Shown here: one piece after another, positions 57,533-64,000 of the stretch
How the letters are laid out: each line of letters opens with the position of its first letter
How positions within the stretch are numbered: position 1 is the stretch's first letter
Assembly: GCF_000488215.1 (NCBI RefSeq)
Contig: NZ_KI530723.1
Location: 346,308 to 410,307, forward strand
Reading direction: 5' to 3'
Length of the DNA stretch: 64,000 bases
From: Acinetobacter nectaris CIP 110549
GTDB taxonomy: Bacteria > Pseudomonadota > Gammaproteobacteria > Pseudomonadales > Moraxellaceae
The notes under the pieces: model-generated
What the model saw: the letters and a program-made list of their open reading frames with translations, nothing else
The model's database searches: none
What the model was told of the DNA's origin: nothing
Position numbers and translations under genes: made by a program

Positions 57533-57886
57533 ATGACCACAAAAAAAATAGGTTTACCTATTCTCGGTATACTCGTTGTTATTATTGCATCTGTCTACAT
57601 CTACATCGTAAAACACCAACCGAATGACGATGATAAGGCATATCATCGAACGGCGCTTTGCTTTGTTATTAGTAAACCAGAATTATCAAAAAACCCTGAT
57701 GATATGTATTCAAACTTTAAAGATATTGCAACAAATGGTATTCCAGATTATGCCTATTATAAGCCTAAAATCTATGAAGATTATGCACATAAACTCATGA
57801 ACCACTATTTTAGCCTTTCGCCTGATGAACAAGCAAAAATAAAAGCAGATCCACTCTTATGTACAAAAGTTTTAAGTACTGAGTAA
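57533..57886 (+). CDS. Small single-pass membrane protein of unknown function
   Basis: I do not recognise this 117-residue protein. It has one N-terminal membrane helix (GLPILGILVVIIASVYIYIV near residues 6-25) and a soluble domain with two Cys and several Tyr. The ATG at 57533 has GGA upstream; the TTG at 57524 is a poorer start. It begins 15 bp after phoR, so it is probably in the phoBR operon, and a strong terminator follows. A periplasmic accessory role in phosphate signalling is possible but unsupported. Confidence 0.75.
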   Translation: MTTKKIGLPILGILVVIIASVYIYIVKHQPNDDDKAYHRTALCFVISKPELSKNPDDMYSNFKDIATNGIPDYAYYKPKIYEDYAHKLMNHYFSLSPDEQAKIKADPLLCTKVLSTE

Positions 57887-57891
57887 AAAAT

Positions 57892-57918
57892 AAAAGCGCG
57901 ATAAATTATCGCGCTTTT
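57892..57918. terminator. Bidirectional terminator between phoBR operon and psd
   Basis: AAAAGCGCGATAA pairs with TTATCGCGCTTTT around a short loop, with T and A runs. It serves both convergent operons. Confidence 0.93.
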
Positions 57919-57937
57919 TTATATTTAAAAGCTAAAA

Positions 57938-58786
57938 CTACAGTAACTCACCTAGCTTTTCACCCATTACAACTTGAGATGTTGCTTGAAACGTTTGATC
58001 CCATTGCATTGCATTTTCTTCAAATAAAACCACTGCTGTCGAGCCCAAGTAAAAACGACCAAGCTCATCACCTTTTTGTAGTTCAAGCTGATGCTGTTGT
58101 AACTCAAGACGTCCTGTCGGTTTCACTTTGCCTGTCGCGACAGTTTCAATACCTGCAACAATCATTGCACCAACAAGCACGACTGCCATACGTCCAACTT
58201 GCGTATCAAAAAGACACACCATACGCTCATTACGTGCAAATAAACCATCGACATTTTCAGCAGTCACTTGGTTAACCGAAAACAATTCTCCGGGCACATA
58301 CAATGTTTCTGTAAGCGTACCTGTAAATGGCATATGTACACGATGGTAATCTTTTGGAGAAAGATAAACAGTTGCAAATTTGCCTTGCTTAAAAGGCTGT
58401 GCAAGCTGTGGATCACCAATTAATTGCTCAACTGTAAACTTCTGACCTTTTGCCTGAAAAATATCGCCATTCACAATTTCGCCAATTTGGGAAATCGCAC
58501 CATCAGCAGGAGAAACAATATGCGTTTGAGCTTCATCAATCGGACGTACACCCGATTTAAGCGAGCGTGTAAAGAACTCATTAAACGATTTATATTTTAA
58601 AGCATCTGATTGTTCAGCAATCGAAAGGTCAATGCCATATTTTGCTTTAAAGGCCTGAATAGCTAAGTTCTTAACCACTAAGTTTTCACTTGCAGCCACC
58701 TTCCCCACGACACGGCTAAGTTGGTGCTGAGGAACAATACGTTGTGCCTGTAAAAAAACCTTATTTTTTAATGATGCAAGACTCAA
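57938..58786 (-). CDS. psd: Phosphatidylserine decarboxylase proenzyme
   Basis: Psd converts phosphatidylserine to phosphatidylethanolamine at the inner membrane. The 282-residue proenzyme has [15 protein letters not shown] near residue 68 and the Asp/His motifs [12 protein letters not shown] near 86 and [16 protein letters not shown] near 143. The self-cleavage site is LGST ([13 protein letters not shown] near 245), where the Ser becomes the pyruvoyl group. It overlaps the upstream sulfurtransferase gene by 4 bp. Confidence 0.97.
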   Translation of the reverse strand: MSLASLKNKVFLQAQRIVPQHQLSRVVGKVAASENLVVKNLAIQAFKAKYGIDLSIAEQSDALKYKSFNEFFTRSLKSGVRPIDEAQTHIVSPADGAISQIGEIVNGDIFQAKGQKFTVEQLIGDPQLAQPFKQGKFATVYLSPKDYHRVHMPFTGTLTETLYVPGELFSVNQVTAENVDGLFARNERMVCLFDTQVGRMAVVLVGAMIVAGIETVATGKVKPTGRLELQQHQLELQKGDELGRFYLGSTAVVLFEENAMQWDQTFQATSQVVMGEKLGELL

Positions 58787-59631
58787 AGTGGTCTCTCTCC
58801 CATAACTATTGGACTATCTGACATATTGCCCCACTCACTCCATGCGCCATCATATGCACGGATGTCCCAATTCAATAATCGCCCGACAAAATAAGCGAGT
58901 GCTGACCGATGATGAGCTTGGCAATATACCACTACAGGCTGATCTAAATTAAAGCCCACATGCTGTAGACTCTTTTTAATATGATCAAAAGAATGCAATT
59001 TTAAACGATTTTCACGATTTAGGGCACTACTCCATTCAAAGTGATAGGCATTGGGAATATGCCCACCCTTTCGTGCAGCTAGTCTTTTCCCTGTATATTC
59101 ATCAAAAGTTCGACTGTCCCAAATCTGAACATCTTGTTTTTCAACATGTTGCTTCAAATCTGTATAACTAATTTGATATTTTTCTTGTTCTTTAATTTGA
59201 GCAGGAATCAAATGACTCGTACGTTCAATATTTTCTATAACATCACTTGTAGGCAACCCTGCTCCAAGCCAAGCATGAATACCACCATTTAATAAACTGG
59301 TGTTATGAAAACCAATACAGTGTAAGTTCCACAACAAACGACTTGCCCAACCACCACCTTCATCATCATAAGCCACAACATGATGCTCAGGTGAAAGTTG
59401 CAAATAGTCCACAAGTGCTTGAAGCTGTTGTTCATCAGGCAAATACCCCGATGCAGTTCCTTGTTGTTGAACCAATTGCTGTGGCTTTACATGAATTGCA
59501 TGAGGTATATGCAGTTGCTCATAAACAGATGGTCGTGTTAAATCTACAATACGTAGTTTTGGATGACCTAAATATGAAACAAGTTCTTCTGCTTCAATAA
59601 GCAAACCAAAGGGCAAGTCTGGTGTGGTCAT
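58783..59631 (-). CDS. Rhodanese-type sulfurtransferase
   Basis: This tandem-rhodanese-domain enzyme of 282 residues should transfer sulfane sulfur to thiol or cyanide acceptors. The inactive N-terminal domain has [23 protein letters not shown] near residue 26. The C-terminal domain has [33 protein letters not shown] near 170 and the active Cys in [16 protein letters not shown] near 233. It could be a 3-mercaptopyruvate or thiosulfate sulfurtransferase. It overlaps psd. Confidence 0.9.
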   Translation of the reverse strand: MTTPDLPFGLLIEAEELVSYLGHPKLRIVDLTRPSVYEQLHIPHAIHVKPQQLVQQQGTASGYLPDEQQLQALVDYLQLSPEHHVVAYDDEGGGWASRLLWNLHCIGFHNTSLLNGGIHAWLGAGLPTSDVIENIERTSHLIPAQIKEQEKYQISYTDLKQHVEKQDVQIWDSRTFDEYTGKRLAARKGGHIPNAYHFEWSSALNRENRLKLHSFDHIKKSLQHVGFNLDQPVVVYCQAHHRSALAYFVGRLLNWDIRAYDGAWSEWGNMSDSPIVMGERPL

Positions 59632-59730
59632 AATGAATAAGTTCTATATTTTTTGACATTTTCAATATTATCATAAGCCAAACACATGCTTTTCTGAATT
59701 TTGTATAAGCTCAATACAAAAAAGAATGTG

Positions 59731-60933
59731 TTATTCAGCCGGAATTTCAAAAATCTGTCTTAAATATGCCAAAAACGTATCATTGTCTGTCATAGTTTTT
59801 CCGGGACTATCTGAAATTTTAGCGACAGATTGACCATTGCACTCAACCAATTTCAATACAATGTTTAAAGGCGTAAGCCCCATATCATTAGTGAGATTTG
59901 TTCCAATACCAAAACTTACTTTAAAACGATCTTTAAAGTACTCGTATAAATCCCAAGCACGATCTAAGTTTAATCCATCACTAAATGTGAGCATTTTAGT
60001 TTTACTGTCTATTTTTAACTTTTGGTAGTGTGCATAGGCTTTATCACCCCACAAGTACGGATCACCACTATCATGGCGTAAACCATCAAATAATTTGGCA
60101 AAATATAAGTCAAAATCTTTTAAAAATGCATCCATACCTACAACATCGGTCAAAGCAATGCCAAGGTCTCCTCGGTATTCTTGCACCCATGCTTCAAGTG
60201 CTGCTTTTTGAAAATCACGTAGTCGAACATCGAGTGCTTGAAAGGCTTGTAAAAACTCATGTGCCATTGTGCCAATTGGAATCATTCCCAACTCTTTTGC
60301 AAGTAAGACATTACTCGTCCCCCTGAAAATGGTTGGTGCAGTAAGTTTGAACTCTTGTACAACATGGCGTTGCCAATCTAAGCTATAACGGCGACGCGTT
60401 CCAAAGTCTGCAATTAAAAATGGTGGCTCTGTACCTGCCTGTCTTTTTTCAAGTACTTTTAAACGTTCAAGTTTTTGTTGTAGTCGACGCTCTCCTTCTG
60501 CTAAAACCTCTGTAGAGTGCAGTCTTCTAAAGTAAAGCTCATTCACAATCGATAGAACAAATATCTCAAACATCAATGCCTGTATCATAGGTCCTTCAAT
60601 ATGGATATCTAAACGTCCTTGCGAATCTAAGCCAACCTCAATAAAACGCCGCTTCAGTTGAAACAACTCTAAATAGTCAACAAAGTCACTTTTAATAAAA
60701 CGCAGTTTTCTTAAATATAATAGCTCATCTGGCTGAAATCGTAGTTCACATAATAAGTCGAGTTGCTCATTTAGCTCATCTAATATGTCAGGTAAAGGAT
60801 AAATCGTATCCTCTAAGTTACGACAACGAAATTGGTACACACTATGTGTTTGTGGAAACTTGTGTAATACCACTTGGAGCATTGTAAATTTATATAAATC
60901 CGTATCAAGCAACGACTGTATTATTGGTTCCAT
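59731..60933 (-). CDS. pncB: Nicotinate phosphoribosyltransferase
   Basis: PncB makes nicotinate mononucleotide from nicotinate, PRPP and ATP in NAD salvage. The 400 residues start [24 protein letters not shown], carry [19 protein letters not shown] near residue 176, [30 protein letters not shown] near 200-228 (the His of AHE is the phosphorylated residue) and [13 protein letters not shown] near 288. [17 protein letters not shown] and [15 protein letters not shown] follow. It is not next to any other NAD gene here. Confidence 0.96.
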   Translation of the reverse strand: MEPIIQSLLDTDLYKFTMLQVVLHKFPQTHSVYQFRCRNLEDTIYPLPDILDELNEQLDLLCELRFQPDELLYLRKLRFIKSDFVDYLELFQLKRRFIEVGLDSQGRLDIHIEGPMIQALMFEIFVLSIVNELYFRRLHSTEVLAEGERRLQQKLERLKVLEKRQAGTEPPFLIADFGTRRRYSLDWQRHVVQEFKLTAPTIFRGTSNVLLAKELGMIPIGTMAHEFLQAFQALDVRLRDFQKAALEAWVQEYRGDLGIALTDVVGMDAFLKDFDLYFAKLFDGLRHDSGDPYLWGDKAYAHYQKLKIDSKTKMLTFSDGLNLDRAWDLYEYFKDRFKVSFGIGTNLTNDMGLTPLNIVLKLVECNGQSVAKISDSPGKTMTDNDTFLAYLRQIFEIPAE

Positions 60934-61129
60934 ATCAATATAGCTTTTTTTTGACTTCTAGCATTAAACCATATTTTTCAAGAGATGAAAGGTCGGAAAA
61001 ACAATTGAGTTCAAAAATGTATAGGAATTTAGTAATGCTTGTTCAATAGCGATGCTGTTATCTATTTTCTTTCACTTCAGAACATCTCATATTATAGTAA
61101 AAATACAATTCTTATTTTATTTAAAGATT

Positions 61130-61573
61130 ATGCGTGCCCTCATTCAAAGAGTACTAGAAGCTAAAGTCGTTGTAGATGAAAAAACAACAGGTGAAATTCA
61201 ACATGGTTTACTTATTTTTTTAGGTATTTCAAAAGAAGACCATTTGGAAATTGGTAAAAAACTAATTGATAAAATTCTAAAATATCGCATTTTTGATGAC
61301 GAGCAAGGAAAAATGGGATGGAATGTCTCCCAAGCTCAAGGCAGTATTTTATTGGTTTCTCAGTTTACCCTTATGGCAAAAACACAAAAAGGCTTACGTC
61401 CAGATTTTGGCGATGCGATGCCACCGCAAGATGCAAAAGTCCTCTATGAAGAACTTGTGCAATATGCTCAAACACAAAATATAGCAGTTGAAACAGGCAT
61501 CTTTGGAGCAGATATGAAAGTCCACCTCATTAACGATGGCCCTGTTACATTTAACCTTGAAATCACGAATTAA
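61130..61573 (+). CDS. dtd: D-aminoacyl-tRNA deacylase
   Basis: Dtd removes D-amino acids and glycine from mischarged tRNAs. The 147 residues from the ATG at 61130 match the family length and begin MRALIQRVLEAKVVVDE. The active-site SQFTL lies near residue 78 in ILLVSQFTLMAKTQKG. The Gly-cisPro motif is NDGPVTFNLEI at the C-terminus. An earlier in-frame ATG at 61052 would add 26 hydrophobic residues and is not the real start. Confidence 0.96.
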   Translation: MRALIQRVLEAKVVVDEKTTGEIQHGLLIFLGISKEDHLEIGKKLIDKILKYRIFDDEQGKMGWNVSQAQGSILLVSQFTLMAKTQKGLRPDFGDAMPPQDAKVLYEELVQYAQTQNIAVETGIFGADMKVHLINDGPVTFNLEITN

Positions 61574-61600
61574 AAAAAGCCCTTTCAAAGGGCTTTTTTA
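61572..61600. terminator. Bidirectional terminator after dtd
   Basis: GCCCTTT pairs with AAAGGGC around one C, in practice with a wider loop, flanked by A7 and T6. It overlaps the dtd stop codon and lies directly before the convergent SCP2-like gene's stop. Confidence 0.9.
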
Positions 61601-62086
61601 TTATCTACCTGTTTTCTTACGAATAAAAGCACGCGCATGCTGTACTTTTTGTTGTACAGATGTTGGTAGTTTTGGTGGTAATAAACGTAATAACTTTGCG
61701 AAAACAACCAATACTCTTTGGTCACCCTCTAATTCAATCGTTCCTTTTTGAATGCCAGATAAGATTGCTGAAGCATCATTCTTTAAAAAGGTTTTGACAC
61801 CTTGGTCACTATTTCTAAATTGGAGTACCAAATCGGCTGGTTCTGCTTGTCCCGATACACTTGAAACAGCACCCTTATCAATAATAATTTGGCGTGCCAT
61901 GCCTTTTTGCGTACTGATTTGAACACGTACTTGGCGATCATGTGTTAACTCAATAAACTTTGGACTTGTTTTTGCAAGTTGCTTCATACGCAATGCAATA
62001 CCTGCCACCAACAAATCTAAAGGATCTGTACTGACATCAACGACTGGTAACTTCACAACAGGAATTGCTGAAAAATTCATACGCAT
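61601..62086 (-). CDS. SCP2-like domain protein
   Basis: This protein of about 161 residues shows an SCP2 (sterol carrier/UbiT-like) pattern: LELTHDRQVRVQISTQKGMARQ early, ADLVLQFRNSDQGVKTFL near 100 and GIQKGTIELEGDQRVLVVFAKLLRLLP near 120-146. Such domains bind lipids or quinone precursors. No signal peptide is seen and the exact role is unknown. The start is uncertain among 62101, 62086 and 62080; AGG lies 4 nt before the one at 62086. Confidence 0.75.
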   Translation of the reverse strand: MRMNFSAIPVVKLPVVDVSTDPLDLLVAGIALRMKQLAKTSPKFIELTHDRQVRVQISTQKGMARQIIIDKGAVSSVSGQAEPADLVLQFRNSDQGVKTFLKNDASAILSGIQKGTIELEGDQRVLVVFAKLLRLLPPKLPTSVQQKVQHARAFIRKKTGR

Positions 62087-62182
62087 TTCGCCTATTCTCA
62101 TATTCCCAAATATTAGAGCATCGTATCATACCCAAGGAAACATTAGATTTGAACTAAAATACATATCTTGAAATATCTAGAT

Positions 62183-62210
62183 AAAAAAAAGGTGTATTTT
62201 TCAATACACC
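62183..62210 (-). terminator. Terminator of the small membrane protein gene
   Basis: On the minus strand GGTGTATT pairs with AATACACC through GAAA, followed by T8. It separates the gene at 62239 from the SCP2-like gene. Confidence 0.9.
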
Positions 62211-62238
62211 GAGTCGAGTGAGTTACTACTGCTTATTA

Positions 62239-62556
62239 TTATTGTTTGTCTTCATACACAGGGGTATGTTCAATGAGCTGTCGATTTGCAAGTGTTTTTT
62301 GTTCAGTATAGTTTAGGCGAAGTAATACAAACAGCATGCCTGCCATTCCTATAAATACTGAAATTATATAGCTATAAGCTGCTGGGCATTGCAAAATATA
62401 TTGCACGCTCAATCGCATAATTTCAACGCTGCCCCAAAAAACCATACCCGCTAGCATAAACCCAAGCCAATGACGATACGGTGAAAAATATACAGAGACA
62501 AGCGCAATCATGATGAGAAACATCCCCACCATACTGGCAAAACTTGCTGTTAGCAT
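62239..62556 (-). CDS. Small multi-pass membrane protein of unknown function
   Basis: I do not recognise this 105-residue protein. It has three hydrophobic helices: SMVGMFLIMIALVSVYFSP near 7-25, LGFMLAGMVFWGSVEIMRL near 31-48 and YIISVFIGMAGMLFVLLRL near 60-78. A polar tail follows. The ATG at 62556 has a perfect GGAGG 5 nt upstream, so the longer in-frame start at 62628 is wrong. It has its own terminator. Confidence 0.8.
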   Translation of the reverse strand: MLTASFASMVGMFLIMIALVSVYFSPYRHWLGFMLAGMVFWGSVEIMRLSVQYILQCPAAYSYIISVFIGMAGMLFVLLRLNYTEQKTLANRQLIEHTPVYEDKQ

Positions 62557-62895
62557 AAAACCTCCGTCAATCACTGTATGTGATGAACCATAAATAAAGT
62601 ATATGTTATTTATTTTGTTGCAACTCAAAGGAGCTAAACATCTGATTCAACACTCCTTACGAAGACATTATGCAGTAAAAAAAAGGAAAAAAAAGAGCTG
62701 TATCTGCTTAGTACGACACAAGGTGTCGCTATATTATTTTGTCATTACACTTTTTCAATTTGTACTTTACCGTATAGCCAAGTAAGACTATAGCTTAGCG
62801 TGTCATTACAAAAAAATACCGCCTATAAAATGCTGGAAATATATTTTTTATAAGAAATATTGTTTATGAAAATCGTCTTCATCTATAAAAAGAGA
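62557..62895. other. Intergenic region between serB and small membrane protein
   Basis: No credible gene is visible. The left end holds the promoter of the membrane protein gene on the minus strand. A short hairpin CGACAC-AAG-GTGTCG lies at 62714-62728, with A-runs (T on the minus strand) 25-45 bp further left. It could be a weak terminator or part of an unknown RNA. Confidence 0.4.
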
Positions 62896-62936
62896 AACAC
62901 CATAATTTATAAGCACTTCTATGAAATTATGGTGTT
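62896..62936 (-). terminator. serB terminator
   Basis: AACACCATAATTT and AAATTATGGTGTT form perfect 13-bp arms around a 15-nt loop, six bases after the serB stop. A T-rich stretch follows on the minus strand. Confidence 0.8.
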
Positions 62937-62942
62937 TTATTG

Positions 62943-63881
62943 CTATATGTGATTAGTTTCAATTTGATTATCTGAGTAATCAAGCAAATACAGCACACCA
63001 TCTAAACCAACATGAGAAATGGCTTGTTTTGCACTTTTACGTACCAATGGTTTCGCTCTAAATGCTACCCCTACCCCTGCAAGTGAAAGCATTGGCAAAT
63101 CATTTGCACCATCACCAACAGCAATCGTTTGTTCTAGACCGATATCCAACTTTATAGATAGTTCCTTCAAGAGTTCAGCTTTACGCGCACCATCTACAAT
63201 TGTGCCTTTTACTTCACCTGTTACATATCCATTTTGGATATCTAAAGTATTGGCATGTACTTCATCTAAGCCCAGTTTCTTTTGTAGATATTCCGCAAAG
63301 TATTGAAACCCACCTGAGAAAATTGCGGTATGAATGCCTTGTGCTTTCAAAGTAGAAATTAAACGCGCTGCTCCTTCATTAATTGTTAAACGAGACGCAA
63401 TTTTTTCTAAAACATCTATGTCTAGTCCTTTTAACAACGCGACACGAGCACGAAAGCTTTCTTGGAAGTCTAACTCACCTTGCATAGCACGCTCTGTAAT
63501 CTCTGCAACTTGTGCACCTATGCCTGCTTCTTTTGCCAACTCATCAATTACTTCTTGTCCAATAAGTGTTGAGTCCATATCAAAGCATACCAAACGGCAT
63601 TGCTTTGTATTAAAGTCCAATGATTGCACCACAAGATCGACATGCTCTGTTTCAGAAAAAGACAAACATAAATCACGCAATATCTCGAAGGGCTGTTCTG
63701 CTGTTACGATAAACTGCGTAGCATCGTGCCCTTGCCCTTCAGATAATGTCTTGGTCTGACTTTCAACATGAACTAAATGATAGCGCTGAAAGAAATTTGC
63801 TAGTGCTTGAAAATGATGACTCGTGAGTTCCTTCCCTAAAAGGGTAAACTTATATGATAGGCCTTGGGTAATCTGCGTCAT
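62943..63881 (-). CDS. serB: Phosphoserine phosphatase
   Basis: SerB dephosphorylates phosphoserine, the last step of serine synthesis. The 312-residue protein has an N-terminal regulatory-type region (1-95) and a HAD domain: VCFDMDSTLIGQEVIDELAKEAG near residue 98 with the nucleophile Asp, FSGGFQYFAEYLQKKLGLDEVHAN near 185 and IAVGDGANDLPMLSLAGVGVAF near 253. It is alone; its promoter lies in 63882-64000 on the minus strand. Confidence 0.97.
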   Translation of the reverse strand: MTQITQGLSYKFTLLGKELTSHHFQALANFFQRYHLVHVESQTKTLSEGQGHDATQFIVTAEQPFEILRDLCLSFSETEHVDLVVQSLDFNTKQCRLVCFDMDSTLIGQEVIDELAKEAGIGAQVAEITERAMQGELDFQESFRARVALLKGLDIDVLEKIASRLTINEGAARLISTLKAQGIHTAIFSGGFQYFAEYLQKKLGLDEVHANTLDIQNGYVTGEVKGTIVDGARKAELLKELSIKLDIGLEQTIAVGDGANDLPMLSLAGVGVAFRAKPLVRKSAKQAISHVGLDGVLYLLDYSDNQIETNHI

Positions 63882-64000
63882 ATGGTTAATCTTCTATGTT
63901 ACTCATTGGTTTCAATTTACCTACTTTAGCATTCTATTATGTTAAAATAATGCCTATTTTTTTACACTTATAACAATAAGTTTGATGTTAAGCCCGAAGC

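Overview
The window looks like a chromosomal segment of an Acinetobacter species (Gammaproteobacteria, Moraxellaceae). The DNA is visibly AT-rich. The gene order murG-murC-ddl-ftsQ-ftsA-ftsZ-lpxC-dciA, the divergent pyrE/crc pair, the RF2 gene with its frameshift and the Omp33-36-like porin all fit that genus. I would not name a species. I see no prophage, insertion sequence, CRISPR array, rRNA or tRNA gene. This is mostly core genome with a few accessory pieces.

Layout. 0.1-3 kb: MscS channel, then rsmE-waaA. 3.2-6.4 kb: a more AT-rich LysE exporter/LysR regulator pair, then an ArsR repressor with an Old Yellow Enzyme under a striking palindromic operator. 6.5-14 kb: prfB, porin, recJ-pdxH-glmM, guaB. 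14.2-20 kb: a TMEM165-type manganese exporter behind a yybP-ykoY riboswitch, then pyruvate dehydrogenase aceE-aceF. 20-29.5 kb: M23 peptidase, dciA, lpxC and the division/wall cluster. 29.8-34.5 kb: a shikimate-dehydrogenase-like gene with gshB, DUF1737, pyrE/crc, and a 540-bp gap that I read as a CsrA/RsmA-sequestering small RNA gene. 34.5-40.6 kb: YffB, DUF2147, an esterase, dsbD, an outer-membrane protein, an ankyrin protein, a HAD hydrolase and HPF. 40.9-44 kb: a urate-to-allantoin module (uraD, uraH, Tsx-like channel, hpxO). 44-50 kb: parE-yqiA, dsbB, gshA, DUF924. 50-55 kb: a lipoprotein, DUF445, a YbdL-like aminotransferase, a MATE pump and a free methionine sulfoxide reductase. 55.4-57.9 kb: phoB-phoR. 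57.9-64 kb: psd-rhodanese, pncB, dtd, an SCP2-like protein, a small membrane protein and serB.

Two observations stand out. First, the intergenic region 33.76-34.02 kb carries nine GGA motifs, several in hairpin loops, a Rho-independent terminator whose loop also holds AGGAT, and an upstream GacA/UvrY-like palindrome. Together these are the hallmarks of an RsmY/RsmZ/CsrB-type RNA. Second, all three transcription units of the urate module have a sigma-54 (-24/-12) promoter match with exact GG-N10-GC spacing. This implies coordinated nitrogen-responsive control of urate oxidation, ring opening and uptake.

Other regulation visible in the sequence: the RF2 autoregulatory frameshift, the Mn2+ riboswitch with a hairpin that can cover the ribosome-binding site, the ArsR operator, possible Pho-box half-sites before phoB, and many clear bidirectional terminators between convergent genes.
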